DNA of 64,000 bases from Isoetes taiwanensis (GCA_021234155.1 JAJEKV010000101.1:329986-393985), one strand, 5' to 3'; shown: positions 1 through 11,747, counted from the first letter of the stretch. The notes: generated by a model not told the origin, from the letters alone. Made by a program: numbers and translations.

Positions 1-3000
1 AACCTTTTTATATTCTTCCTCTTCTTGGTTTTGAGATGTGTTCATCCACTTTCGGATGTTCCACAAATAAACATCTCTTGGCAACTTCTACCACTTCATG
101 AGCATTACCCAATTTTATCTTTCTTTGTATTTTAATTGCATTTGTCTTAACCATCTCTTCAACTCGGCTGACTTTGCCATCGTGTTCACCTTTCCCGTGG
201 TTAGAACCAAAAATTCCACATCATATAGACATCGATTATCGTTTGTGTACCTAGCCACAAAGTAAAATGGTCTAGAAGCCTTGAATTGAGATCTTTGCAC
301 CATCTGAAAACACATAATGTCTCTTTGGAACCCTTCCTTTCGCTCCGGATATTTGTGGTGCTTCATGAAGCGGAAGTTGCCGAACAAAGTTGCCGCGAAC
401 ATAGTAATGTGTTTCCTTGATCATCTCATACATAGTAATGTCATCTTGATATGTTATTTGAACCAAAATGGTAATCGGTTATTGACCCGTATCGCATCAT
501 TGCACCTCCTCTTGTTCCTTGAATGTATAGTTCTCGCAAAATCCACTCTACCGAGACATGCATCTGTTTGGGAGATTCTCCGAAGCTCCTTAAACTGTTT
601 TTGCCCATTGGTACACGAAATTATGCGGTGGAAAGATTTTTAGGCAGCTCTTTTCGGTTTATCCGAAGCTCCTTGGGTTACGTCTCATTGTCTTGATGAG
701 TGGGTCTCCTACCAGAACTTCGAGGCGTTGTCTTTTCATAGTCAATGTACTCCCATTTCACTTTCCCTCTTGCCACTTCCTTCCATGGGACAGTCTGAAA
801 CTTCTTGATTCCACCGCGACTCTCACAATTTCCAAGGATGCCGCCTTCTTGTGAAACTCATCTAATTCACTCTTTGGACACAATATAGATCTCCACAAGC
901 TTCTGTACTTGCAATTTTATCTTTGGTGTGCCTGCATTGACCAAGTTCATGTGATCTACAAACATCGCGGTGCAAGTGCAATTCTTCGGATGTTTGGTTC
1001 TCATTCCATTGAGTCCATCCACTAGCATTTGCATCCTCCGTCTTTGAATGCAACAGCAACTATTGAAGTCCTTCAATTTCACAACAAACCGGGGTTTTAG
1101 CTTCTCAAAAGCTCGAAGGCGAATCTTAATTTACGGATGTTGGTCCGAAACCTCTTGAACAATAGCATCTGCATGAAATGAACACTAAAGCTGTTAGGAT
1201 GTGTATACCACACCAAACCATGCACCATACCATGCCCCACACTCATCATATTCACCCGAGCAGAGCACCTTAGTCGCGTGTACATTACCACACACCACAC
1301 ACACCCCACCACACCACCCATTCACCACACACCATACACCAAATGGTGGAGTGTGGAGTGGTGGTGGAGTGTGGTGGGGGTGGTGGTGTGGTGTGGTGGT
1401 GGTGGGGTGTGGTGGTGGGGTGGTGGTGGTGGGTGGTGGTGGTGGTGGTGGTGGGGGGTGGTGGTGGTGGTGGTGGGGATGGTGGTGTGGTGGAGTGTGG
1501 TGGTGGTGGTGTGTGGTGGGGGTGTAGTGGTGGTGGTGTGGTGTGGTGTTGTGGATGGTGGTGTGATGTGGTGGTGGTGGTGGTGTGGTGGTGGTGGTGG
1601 AGGGGTGGTGGTGTGGGATGTGTGTGGATGTGGTGGGTAATGTGGTGGTGGTGGTGGAAGATGTGGTGGGATGTGGTGGGATGTGTATGGTGGTGGGATA
1701 GATGGGGTCTATGGTGGGATAGATGGGGTGAGGGGGGTGAGGGAATAAATAAAATTCAATCCACACATATCATACATTAACATGCACACACCCACATGAC
1801 ACCATGGACATAACGCCCTACACCACACCACACCACACCACACCATCCATCCATCCCACACCACACACATCACATCACATCACTTTTATCCTATTTAAAT
1901 CGACATATAAAAATCTGCCTAGCTTTGCTCTCATAAACACTTCTGAAATTCGTACACCACGATAATAATTACATTCCTCTTCTAATCATTAGAAAGGATC
2001 GGGTCCTAAATCCTGTTCCTACGTCTGATTTTTGGCGTTTCATTCCCAATTCGCCAATTCGAACAAGTTCATTCCGGCAACATGGTAGGAAGGATGTTCG
2101 AGAGATCACTATGGCTATTGTAGGGTGGCGAAGAGGGCATTAGGCACATGTTAAGCGGGGCTCGTGATCAATCTCACGAAGGTGGATATGCCTAAATCCA
2201 CCTTCTTTGCTGATTCGAATCCAACCTAAAGGCATACAACGGTGGATCTTTGGGCCTTCAATGGCTATGCTTGGAGTCAGATTGGCGGGAAGAAGAGCTC
2301 TTAGATAGAGTCCATGAGCTTATGTTACATCTTTGCTTTGCAAAGGCGGGTATATTGTTCTCTGTCACTTGTCGCTCGACTCGCCTTGGCCGGGTTTCTT
2401 GGCGAGTGCGTACTTACCACCGGGGGATCACGGGAAAGCAGCGGCAAACCTCATCTGTTAAATTACAGGATGGCTGCTTGGAAAGCTTAGATGCTTTAGT
2501 CGCGAAAACAATAATTTTGGATGCACCCGTTCTCGAGCGATCATACCGGCATTTCTGTTTGCTAGGAAATCATGCATGTAAATTTAGTTCTCGGGTCGAG
2601 CTTTCAATGGAAAGCCAAATTTTGTAAAACCAAATTTTGTAAAATCCTTTTTTTAGGTCCCCTTTTAATTTATCATGGCTTTCCAAGCATATGCTAGTAT
2701 ATGCTATGCCAATCGAAAAACAAAAATTGTCTTTATTCAACAAAATTTCTTTATTCAACAAAATTTGTATCTCGGGGATCGATTAGTTATCATTCTCAAA
2801 TATTTTTAGGCGTACACACACCCGGTAAAGGAGTACTCAATTACGTCATGTTCTAATAATATTCCAAACATTAAATATTGCATTTTAGGACTAGAGTCAA
2901 CTACACACAATTCACATCTTTGCATCTGATACACACCACAATCAGCTTTGTACAACACAATAACCACCACATGCACCACCACACTAAGCACCATAACTAA

Positions 3001-3831
3001 GAAAACATGAATAATTGAAAATAAACTAACTTTTGTGATTCCTCGGATAGTGGGCACCATGTTCTTCTCTTACATTTCTCTCCAATCTTCTAGTTCTAAC
3101 ATCCTTTGTGTTAGGAGACACTCTGGTGTTCTCAATCCAAAATTTTTGAATCTTTTCTATATGTTCATCTGAAATTGCATCGAATCTTTTAGCCCTCTTG
3201 TAAGAAACCCATTTCCCACCATTGTAATCGATCTCTTCCCTCTTTTTTTCTTTGCCTTTTGTAGGTTTCTTGGGTGAACACCTAATACCTTTCAAGATCT
3301 CATTGGCTGATTTTGTCACTTGTTTGAGAATGCGCGCGCGTGGTCTGTTTATTACAAGGCAGCTATTCTTGGGCTGCTAAAAGCGATCATTCTTTGGTAG
3401 AGAGTTTGGCAGATCGCATGGAGTCCCGGAGGCTCCTTATAACGATGCTCTTGGCTTCCAAATCCTTTAATTCTTCACCTATGAATTTTTCCAATGTTTT
3501 ATCCCTCAAAAACTCAAGTAAAATTTCTTTCTTCGTGCTATCCTCCATTCTTTTGGTCTGTTTATGGAAAGACGTTAGCAAATTAAGGACAATACGTGGT
3601 TCTTGCTTGCACTTCTTGATGAACCGGATCCTACGCCAATTACGCAAGCTCAATTTTTCTTCTCTTCTTCTTTTCCTCGCATCTTTTCTTCAACATTTCT
3701 TGTTCCTTGGTTCTTCTTAGTTTTCTCATGTCTGAAATGCGGTTTGTGGACCAGATTACCTCATTGACATCCATATCCACAATGGATTGGAGCTTGCAGT
3801 GAGGGAGCCAAAGAAAACGGGGCGTAGGCAA
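1..3831 (-). CDS. transposase-like gene of element D (broken, runs off window)
   Basis: Read on the minus strand. Amino-terminal pieces lie at 3831-3640 and 3653-3387 (charged, coiled-coil-like, rich in Lys/Glu/Arg). The next piece, 3319-3026, contains FDAISDEHIEKIQKFW followed by TRVSPNTKDVRTRR. After a gap, pieces at 1082-867 and 466-115 carry DDITMYEM, KRHYVFSDG and then QFKASRPFYFVARYTN. The order 'SPNxKDVxxRR ... SDGxxxQFK' is what I recall from multicopy eukaryotic transposase-like proteins. This family differs from the DUF7869 genes elsewhere in the window. Frames are shifted several times, and the gap between about 1100 and 3000 holds a low-complexity block and a plus-strand fragment. 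It is probably a decayed or intron-containing copy, and its carboxyl end lies left of the window. Family name and exon joins are inferred. Confidence 0.42.
1200..1870. repeat. GT-rich low-complexity block with C/A-rich flanks
   Basis: From about 1345 to 1740 the plus strand is almost only G and T, built from GGTGGTGG and GTGTGG units. It is flanked by C/A-rich stretches (about 1265-1340 and 1810-1870) built from CACCACAC units. The strand bias therefore flips twice, making an imperfect inverted arrangement. Long open frames of Gly/Trp/Val or His/Pro/Thr here are translation of the simple repeat and not genes. Runs of GG every few bases could form quadruplex-like structures. Confidence 0.85.
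1871..2220. other. stretch with no recognised gene
   Basis: Mixed-composition DNA with no convincing open frame, between the low-complexity block and the possible methyltransferase-like fragment. A CACATCACATCACATCAC-type microsatellite tail lies at its left edge. Confidence 0.4.
2221..2627 (+). pseudogene. possible methyltransferase-like fragment of element D
   Basis: An open frame with the segment GGSLGLQWLCLESDWREEEL resembles the region after motif I in the family B methyltransferase-like protein (the RFCIVFESDPLKHECL region near 14900), namely a hydrophobic strand ending in ESD followed by a charged helix. No ParB-like part and no motif IV were found nearby. It sits inside the gap of the minus-strand D gene. 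If the match is real, D is a fourth element pairing both gene types. The resemblance is short and could be chance. Confidence 0.22.
2628..3025. other. stretch with no recognised gene
   Basis: AT-rich. Contains short direct repeats such as AAATTTTGTAAAA near 2620-2645 and TTTATTCAACAAAATTT near 2745-2765. It may be intronic to the minus-strand D gene. CACCACCACA-type units reappear near 2960-2990. Confidence 0.4.
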
Positions 3832-4165
3832 AAAAAGAAACAGGAGGGGCCAAAGAATAGGAATTTGAATTTGAATTTAAGTTTTTGAAATTAAATTTCC
3901 CCACAAATTGGGACTCTATTCTTAAATACCGGCAGTTGGCGGTGCCATAATTATACTTTCATACCACAAAAGTGGTGGATGCAACGCCACATTTTGGGGG
4001 ACAGGGGGACGGTGAATTGGAACACCACAGAAAAGCTTTTACCTAGCTGCGGGCAGCATCAATCCAAGGTGGGGAGAATGTGACATTCAGAATAATATAC
4101 GGTATGAATCATTATATTATCTGACGACCGTCACTAGTACATGTCGACTCGGGCGACATGTACAA
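3832..4165. other. possible LTR-retrotransposon 3' end: polypurine tract and LTR start
   Basis: A purine run AAGGTGGGGAGAA directly precedes TGTGACATTC at about 4079. That is the usual layout of a Gypsy-type polypurine tract followed by an LTR beginning TG. The LTR would be interrupted after about 87 bp by element B1 and could resume at 15462, ending GTCACA near 16588. The outer hexamers TGTGAC and GTCACA are inverted repeats, as expected for LTR ends. No pol gene is recognisable to the left, so this is tentative. Confidence 0.3.
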
Positions 4166-4226
4166 GCACAAATTCATTATAATGGGAAAATTTTTTAGTA
4201 AACCTGGAATTTTTTTTTTATGGGGG

Positions 4227-4993
4227 TTATATAGACCTTATCACGGGGGTTCTATACCACGTGCATTCTATACCCCAGTGTATCATACATACATGAATAT
4301 TTAGAGAACATAATAACACGGTATCATATACCAACTTCCAAACACAATAGAGACCAAAGTATGAACTATGTATGTCCCTAGTAACCTTCCCCGGGTTCCT
4401 AACCCTTCCCCTTCCCTTTCCCTTCGCTGCGAGTCTAACCCACGCATCTGGGTTAGGAGTCAAAAGCTCACGCTCATCCCATGCTGATTCTTCCCACCAT
4501 ATGGGGTACCTAGTCATTAGAAAAAGTAATTCCACGGGATAATACTCACGGAAGAAGAAGGCGGACCCAACTCCACAAAACCGTTGTACTCATTGTAGTA
4601 CACCCTAATAAGGCCATACATCTGTCCCTTACAAATTTCATGAATGAACTTCGATATGTATGCATCGAGAGAGTGTGCTAAATATCCAACCACGAAGAAG
4701 AGGCCTCAATTCTTGTAGCATCTCGTCCGGATAAGGAGGGGTTCAAGCATTCCCCTCATTGCAAGTCTCCTATAACATTCGGATGGATTAATTTCCATCG
4801 GTGGCTCATGACCACAATCAAATCGCTCGAATGAAGTTGATCAACTCCATTGTAAGCTCCTTGGTGGGGCTGTGGCGCAACCTCCACTCAAGAAATGGTC
4901 CCATAGCTCATCCATTCCGGGCCGCCCGCAATGCACAGGGCATGCTTCTGCAGGCCTTACAGGAGTAGCCCGGGGAGGATTGGGTCCAATCAT
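4227..4993 (-). CDS. uncharacterised element B gene 1 (copy B1)
   Basis: Minus-strand gene starting at the ATG at 4993. B1 is frameshifted compared with B2 (51740-52345), whose first 159 codons are open. Visible in B2: MDELWDHFLEWRLP, then MELINFILERFDCGHEPL, then an acidic/aromatic segment. B1 keeps the carboxyl part TRYPIWWEESAWDEREL followed by a basic KGKGRGRVRN stretch. I do not recognise the family. It lies next to the left terminus and diverges from the small gene at 5739 across a purine-rich minisatellite that probably includes the shared promoter. Conservation of the frame in both copies supports a real protein. Confidence 0.5.
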
Positions 4994-5044
4994 TTGCAAA
5001 AGCAAGCAAGGATCACCCGGCCGGACAAGGAACACGGAGGCGAG

Positions 5045-5525
5045 CAAGTAGCAAGTTCAAGAGCAAGCAACAAGATCAAGTAGCGGGGAGCACGGAATGA
5101 AGTAGCAAGGAACAAGGATCAAGATCAAGTAGCAAGATGCAATGAACAAGGAAGATCAAGTAGCAAGAAGATCAAGGAACAAGGAAGATCAAGGAGCAAG
5201 AAGCAAGGATCAAGATCAAGTAGCAAGGAACAAGATCAAGTAGCAAGATCAAGAGCAAGGAACAAGATCAAGTAGGAAGGACACGGGAATGAAGTAGCAA
5301 GGAACAAGGATCAAGATCAAGTAGCGATAGCAAGATCAAGAGCAAGGAACAAGATCAAGTAGGAAGGAGCACGGGAATGAAGTAGCAAGGAACAAGGATC
5401 AAGATCAAGTAGCCAGAAGCAATGAACAAGGAAGATCAAGTAGCAAGAAGATCAAGGAACAAGGAAGATCAAGTAGCAAGAAGATCAAGGAACAAGGAAG
5501 ATGAAGGAGCAAGAAGCAAGGATGA
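5045..5525. repeat. purine-rich AAG/ATCAAG minisatellite (B1)
   Basis: Degenerate tandem units of AAGATCAAG, GTAGCAAGA and GAACAAGGA; the plus strand is almost free of pyrimidine runs. It lies between divergent genes 1 and 2 of the element. The same array is present in B2 at 52355-52880. Confidence 0.8.
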
Positions 5526-5559
5526 AAAGTGAGAAATGAAAACAAGGTAAAAGAATTTA

Positions 5560-5698
5560 TAGCTCTGAATCAATAATGTTGAAGTATAATACCAATAATG
5601 TTGAAGTATAATACCAATAATCTTTGGCGTATAATACCAATAATGCTCACGTTATAATACCAATAATGCTGAAGTATTATACCAATAATTCTATAACG
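5560..5698. repeat. ATACCAATAATG tandem repeats (B1)
   Basis: Five or more units of about 28-30 bp, each with ACCAATAATG then GAAGTATA or a variant, immediately upstream of the TATA box of the small gene. CCAAT-like cores in each unit make it a candidate upstream promoter array. B2 has the same at 52920-53045. Confidence 0.7.
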
Positions 5699-5700
5699 AC

Positions 5701-5708
5701 TATAAAAG
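5701..5708 (+). promoter_or_regulatory. TATA box of small element gene (B1)
   Basis: TATAAAAG sits 31 bp before the ATG at 5739 and is conserved at 53051 in B2. Spacing fits a short 5' leader. Confidence 0.6.
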
Positions 5709-5738
5709 CAGCTCCATTCGGTGAGTCATTCATCTCCC

Positions 5739-5960
5739 ATGGCTTATAATATTTATGATGATCAGTTTGAGACCATTCTTTGCTCCATGAGCTACAATGA
5801 TATTAATCGCTGCATACATAAAGGTGTTAAAATTTGGGATCCTTACTTACAATCCAAAGCGAAGGTCGTGAGTGTGATTGCCCGGCCTTACTCGTGTTGT
5901 GATCCATCTTCTTTGGGTTCACAGGCGCCATGCCTCACGAGTGAATCACGATCACAATAG
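5739..5960 (+). CDS. small element-encoded protein (B1), unknown function
   Basis: A 73-residue frame beginning MAYNIYDDQFETILC, driven by the TATA box at 5701. The first part (through SYNDINRC and DPYLQSKA) is conserved in B2, where the frame ends earlier after an indel. No domain is recognised; the start is acidic and it contains several Cys. The TATA box with upstream repeats suggests a strongly or specifically expressed small gene. Element C also has a small TATA-driven frame close to an end (23375-23605), but the two proteins are not clearly similar. Confidence 0.5.
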   Translation: MAYNIYDDQFETILCSMSYNDINRCIHKGVKIWDPYLQSKAKVVSVIARPYSCCDPSSLGSQAPCLTSESRSQ

Positions 5961-6229
5961 CGAGGGATTGATGATGAGTGAATCATCGACTCTATAATGC
6001 CATCAATAATATGTGCATCTAAATTATATGTATGCCATCAATAATGTGTGCATCGGATGTAATGATGTGTATTAAACACCTATTATAATAGATGTAAGGA
6101 TGTTAGTATAAGCATAAATTAGGATGTATCGACAGCGTATTAATTGTCCAAAATGCTTAAGTATTATAGCAAAAGAAATTACATACATGATTATCGAGAA
6201 CATGGTGAGATTGAGAGCTTTTAGCTAAT

Positions 6230-9200
6230 GCTATGTCCCCCACATGTCAACAATGTATTTTGGAATCTGAGAGCAGGTCTTAGGTCTTTTGCCATTTGCA
6301 TCCCATGCATAATGTATGGCATCTAACTTCTCATACCTTGATGGATCGATGGATTGGGTTGCGCCAGCGTTTAGTTAAGCAACTTTGTATAGTCACGACC
6401 AGCGGGCATCCACCATGATACATAAATGTGACCATAATTGGTAGACTACGGATCTAGGATGGCATCTTCTTACGTAAAAAGCCCAACCACGTTGGAGTTT
6501 CATCGTCTCGAGTCGGACTAAAACAAACATACCTTTAAGTAACATGTGCATGAGGATCGAACTCATCCATAGGCAACCTTTGGCGCCCATCTGGCTGGCC
6601 CACAATATGTAGGCAAAGGTCTTACAAGCCGCAGCGGCTTCATCGACCTCTGGAGTAAATGCGACTTGTAGAGGTTCTTGCCTTATGCGCAACAAAAGTT
6701 ATCATTTTGAGGTGGTCACGGAGATACATCTTCCAAACACAAAAGAATCTCGTTCGGTAATCCATAGTTGCTTTGTCTTTGTCGTTGCAAACACACTATC
6801 TTCTTGATTTTTCTTGAAAGGAATTCCATAATGCTATGTACTTGGCGATCTTTGTCTGCGCGAGGGCGGGGAGATCTTTCAATGTCTTCCTTGGAGGGAT
6901 ATTTTTAGGCACCCTGTTGGTAACGTTGGCTCACCATTTTCATCCTCCTTCCACATTCTTATTCCATTTTAAGGAATCCACTCTTTATGGGTTGGCGCAT
7001 CTTATATTGCATAATGGGCCATTTCCCATCCATTTTAAATCGAATAGCAATGGCTCGGTATGGCACATTAGGCGTTGGCCCTTATCGGGGGATATATCCC
7101 TTGACAAAGCCTTTCAATCTGGAACTTCATCCACAAAATATGGAGCGGGGAGACTTTGCATTGCACTTGCTAAACAAGTAAAAACAACTTCGGGCAAAGT
7201 TAGAGCATCCGATGAACTCATTAGCGTCGAAAAGTTCCCAAACAATGCATCAATCATATCGTCATGAGTGTGCCCAACCATCATGAAGCCAACTGAATCT
7301 CATCGAATACCTTAAGCCATGTCAAATAAGAGGTAGGAGAACACATATCTATTTTTATTTTGACCCGATGCATTATCAAGCGTAAGTAGAGATTTGAGGA
7401 AGAGGATTGAAGCCTTCTAAGTTGGCACTAGAAGATGAAGGCATCTTCTCTTGTGTACGCACTAGCTTATGTTGCGGTGGTCGAGTATCTTTTAGGGCTT
7501 GCATCAATTTGCAATCGTAGTTACGCTTCCACACAAATCACCACACTTGTCTTCTTAGGCAACTCAAGATAGTGTAGGATCCTAGAAAGTGATCCAACAT
7601 GAAAGTTTGAGTCATCCTTCCAAAGATCAAGAGAAAATGGCCATAAGCCCGTCCACCATGACCATGTGTCAATGCTCTGTCAAAATTTGCTCTTCAAGCG
7701 ATCTCCTCTCCAAAGCAGGACTTTGCGAGATGGTGACTTCTTGGTGTGAGTGTGTTTGACCTGATCCATCTTATCATGTATTATCACGGAGGTGACTTTA
7801 CGGCGAGCGATGTGATAATGCATGAATGCCAATATTGACTCCCTCTGAGGCGTTGTTCCAACATATGTGCCAGCCGTTGAATTGAAAGGTTCGCCTCTCC
7901 CTTATATCTTTTGTTCTTTCCAATTTACGCTTGATGACTACACATATGTTACACTTGGAGAATCTTGTATTTTTTGCTATCTTTGGCGATCTGGAAACTC
8001 TTTCTTCCAAATATTGTAAAAGGGGCAAGGTTACACTCTTTCTGTCAATTCTTCCACCACGGCGCCCACCTCCTTATGTATGCTCTTCTTATTAAGGATG
8101 GAAGGAAGTTTGCGAACATTCTCCCTTATATCATCCTTTCCTTTTTGCTTCTATGTGGAATGCTCTCTGCATTCTCACTAATGAAGGTATCAAGCACACT
8201 TTACGTAGCTAGTGTCACGGATCTAGGCTTCTTAGAGCACAGTATTACCATGCTCATCGCCGTTTTTCCACCTAACTTTCGAACCTCTTCCTCCAACTAT
8301 AAAACGTGGTGAGCAACTCCTAAAACCCACAGCGCCATGCGGTGTGACCTCCACTCCCACGGACCACTACTTTAAGCCTCCGGCTGCCTGTATATAAGTT
8401 ACACTCAACACATCAAAAACAAAGCGTAATCCACAGCCTTTGCTTGATTGAGAATAAAATTCTTTTCTTAAGGCACATACTTCTTTGTCGGCTCGGTTTT
8501 TGACACATTAGATCCTTGCGGCATGTTGATTTTAGATCACTCTTGATTGCCTTGGGCGCACATCCTCTCCTCCTTGCCATCCCCTTTGGTTCCCTCGACC
8601 CTCTTCACATATGTATATTTCCTTTTCCTCTTGAATTGCTTCTCAACATCAGCTTCCAAGCACTCAACTTCTAAATCATCATGTTCGAGGCAGCAAGAGC
8701 TTGTAAATGTTGTGGCTTGTCCTACCATCATGAAGCAAAACGACATGGGTCTCCCGGGTTACTAGGCCCCATTAGCTATAGGCCTCTCGGCACAAGCATG
8801 ACATGACCTGATATTTTGGTTTCCCGTTGGATCTATTATGTTACCCACTTTGAAAGCCCGACCTTTGATACACCCAAGAACTCATCGTCTATAGCATCAC
8901 GAGGATCACTAAAGACTATATTAGCCTCAGAATATTTAGATCCGGTGCGGGGAGTGAAGAATGTAGCATGGCAAACCTAGTAGATCTGTTGCGGTAGTAG
9001 TAGGCTGTCTCATCTTGAGGGCTTAAACAACACGAGACCAAGGCGGGCAGCTAGATTCTCATGACCTCAATCTCCTCTACTATCTCGTCTTCTTCATTTG
9101 TTCTTTGTGTTGCTTGGTTCACCCGGTGGTGGCGATGGCCCGATGTCCGTGAACTCTTGTGAGATGGACTACTAGATGAATCCTCTTGTGAAGAGGGCAA

Positions 9201-9402
9201 ATTGAGGGATCTCGAAGACGTATCTTCACTTGAGGGCCACTCATTTGGTTTTACATCCCTCTTAGGCCCTTTGAATGAATGTGCCCTCTTGCTTCACCAA
9301 TGTTATCGCCCCTCCAGCGAGGCTGGAAGCTTCTGTCGATGGGATCACGGACTCCAAGTGACCTCAATTGCTACATTTGAAGGATCTATTTCCTTCCCAT
9401 GA
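6230..9402 (-). pseudogene. DUF7869-family transposase-like gene (B1), frameshifted
   Basis: Minus strand, read from about 9402 down. Pieces in order, supported by the B2 copy: amino part near 9400-9160 (HGKEIDPSNVAIEV); a Lys/Arg-rich piece near 8746-8540 (VEKQFKRKRKYTYVKR); a YGHFSLDLW segment near 7650; LQLDNASGQNKNR near 7360; GHTHDDIDALFG encoded about 7279-7240; then a carboxyl part to about 6230 (QYKATMDYWNEI, LPMDEFDPHAHVL). The LDN...NKNR plus GHTHxxID pair marks the DUF7869 family, whose conserved Asp/His residues suggest an RNase H-like DDE nuclease; that is inference. Multiple indels break the frame. It diverges from the methyltransferase-like gene starting near 11750. Confidence 0.7.
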
Positions 9403-9559
9403 AGAGTGGTTCTATTCAAAATATGTCCCGGGCAACAATTGTCCCTCAAACCGAATAGGTTGTGCAGGGGGAAAATTAAACTGTTTCAATCAAGCAAAGG
9501 CGATACTTTTGAGAACATATGAAATAGAGGAAAAATAAGCAAAAAATAAGCGAAAATGG

Positions 9560-9775
9560 CGCTATTTAGTACAAAAGTATAAATTTTGGTCCAAATTTGG
9601 AGCTAAATGGCGCCATGGCGCCATTTGATCCAAATTCACACCTATGAATGTGCCATAGGTGTGAATTTGGATCAAATGGCGCTATGGCTCATTGATCAAA
9701 CACCATTCGACCAAATGGCGCCATGGCCCATTTGATCAACACCATTTCGACCAAATGGCTTAACTCCATCACAAA
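9560..9775. repeat. family B palindromes, invertible stem-loop (B1)
   Basis: Several AAATGGCGCC/GGCGCCATTT palindromes. One large stem-loop has arms of about 32 bp at 9615-9646 and 9653-9685 (ATTTGATCCAAATTCACACC and its complement) around the loop AATGTGC. In B2 (about 57040-57105) the loop reads GCACATT, the exact reverse complement. Confidence 0.85.
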
Positions 9776-10544
9776 ATCTACACGAGGTGCCTATGTTATG
9801 CATTCTTGCTCCCATTGTTGTATATGTGTCAATAAGAGCGGGCATGCATAACATGGGCACCATCTAACTTTGCAATTGAAACCAAGGTTACGTGTCCTAG
9901 CGGCATTAATGTCGACATTTGAACACTCTATACACATGGCGGCAATAGAACGAGAATTTATACGAAAGCGATGGACTTACTTGATATTAGATAGATCCAT
10001 AGTGGTATGTCACGGAGCGATAGATAGAAACGGGAAAATGAAGCTGATCCCGGCCGGATATATTGGCGAAAGAATCGCCAAGAAAAAATAAGAAAGCGCC
10101 AAGAAAGATTCGAAGAAGAAGAAGGAGGATTAAGCCAAGAAAAAGCCAAGAAGAAAGCGCCAAGAATCACCTGGGATTTCTGTGGCCTTGAAGAAAGAAA
10201 AGCGCTGGCGACATGCATCGCAAAGAAGTTTACGCCCTATTTGAGAAAAGCGCGGCCCTTATCTGGTGGCAGGCTGAAGACGAAACAGTAGTTCAGCGCT
10301 GAACCGTGCACAACGTCTGCTAGCGTCGTGGCATGGTCGCATTAAGTGGGAACCGCGGCAAAAGAGGGAGCTTTAAAGGCAAAGTACAATTTTCAAAGCG
10401 GACGATTCAAATTTGGACGGTGTGATCAAATTTCAATATCTGGTGGGAATTTTGACTTTTATGTTAATTAGGTGAGATTTTGAATTTTATGTTCAAATTT
10501 AGGCGGTGGCGTTTAGAAGCGGAAATATTGAATTTCAAAATTGG

Positions 10545-10835
10545 TTGTGGCCCGGGCATGGGCGCTGGACAGCCAAGACGGGCATGGGGCGGGAGTGGGC
10601 GGGTGGACCGCCAAGGGAACCCCGGGCCGCAGGCGTGGCTGGGCGGGCATGGGCGCTGGACCGCCCAGGGCATGGGCGCTGGGCGGCGATGGGCCCCTAG
10701 TTGGCGCTTTGTTTTTAAAAGCTTCTCATTAAACTTTATTAGTTTTCGATTCCGGCTCAGCGCCTCGACCTTAACCGCCCGGCGCCCGGCCCCTAGCCGC
10801 CCGGCGCCTAAGCGCCCGGCGCCTAAAAGCAACCC
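10545..10835. repeat. GC-rich tandem repeats (B1 spacer)
   Basis: Degenerate GGGCATGGGCGCTGGACC units followed by CGCCCGGCGCC units, within the head-to-head spacer between the DUF7869 and methyltransferase-like genes. The B2 counterpart (about 57985-58250) is similar in kind but strongly diverged. Long frames across it are composition artefacts. Confidence 0.6.
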
Positions 10836-11034
10836 TTTTTCATCCTTTTTTTTCGGTGATTTACGGCCCATTTCCCCTTGATTCACCGCCTCAACACATC
10901 TAGATACACACGGTTTTCGGACCAAATTCAAAGTAGCCTTGAAATGGAAATGGACAATTACGGAGCTCAACAAAATGTGGAGGCGAAGCTAAGCTTACCT
11001 CAAAGGGCGGGTATGTAGTCTACTTGCATTGTTT

Positions 11035-11390
11035 GTTTGGGCTAAATGGCGCCACCAGCTATTTAGATGCACAGTAACCACTTTAGGGTCTTATAGTTGA
11101 CAAATGGCGCCATGGCGCCATTTGGATGATTAAGTGCACTTTAGGAGTCTTAGCTTACTTTAGGATGCACGGTAGCTTACCATAGGGTCTTGTTGTTGGC
11201 AAATGGCGCCATGGCGCCATTTGGGATGTTGTTGGCAAATAATGCGCCATTTGATGTGTGGCATACATTTGGGACTTGTTGTTGGCAAATGGCGCCATGG
11301 CGCCATTTGATGTCTATTAACACCATAGGGCCTTGTTGTTGGCAAATGGCCCATGGCCATTTGATGTCTATTAGCATACATTGGGAACTT
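11035..11390. repeat. family B palindrome array (B1)
   Basis: At least five palindromes built from two AAATGGCGCC-type half-sites meeting at CATGG, centred near 11112, 11211, 11250, 11297 and 11353. Each is joined by a spacer containing TTGTTGTTGGC. The array sits just upstream of the methyltransferase-like gene. Further copies lie in that gene's intron at 13520-13640. Confidence 0.88.
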
Positions 11391-11747
11391 GTTGTTTGCC
11401 TAGTCATGCAGTGCATGCGCTTGTTACATTTGTGGTATCTCCTACGAATCGCGGGTGCCTCCACCCGGTCCGATCCACTCTCCTTGAACCATCTTCCTCG
11501 AATATTGCGAAGGGGAGTGGTTTGAGCTGGTGGAAAATTCGACAAAGCGGGGATAGGCATACGATCAGCCTCCGTGCTTATGCCTTTGGACTGATACAAA
11601 TGGCGCCCGCGGCCATTGCCAACTCCAACCTATTATGCGCACCTTGTTCAAACCATTTCGCGATGCCTCTTTGTTCTTGCTGATGCCTCTTTGTTGCGGC
11701 TATCTTCGTCGCGGAAACACAATTTCAATCCGACCGGACTATGATCT

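Noticed and set aside
1194-1780. Long open frames rich in His/Pro/Thr or Gly/Trp/Val
   Set aside because: They are translations of the GT-rich simple repeat in several frames at once; no codon bias or domain.
10464-10973. Frames of 130-170 residues on both strands in the GC-rich spacer
   Set aside because: GC-rich tandem repeats give open frames on both strands; not conserved in B2.
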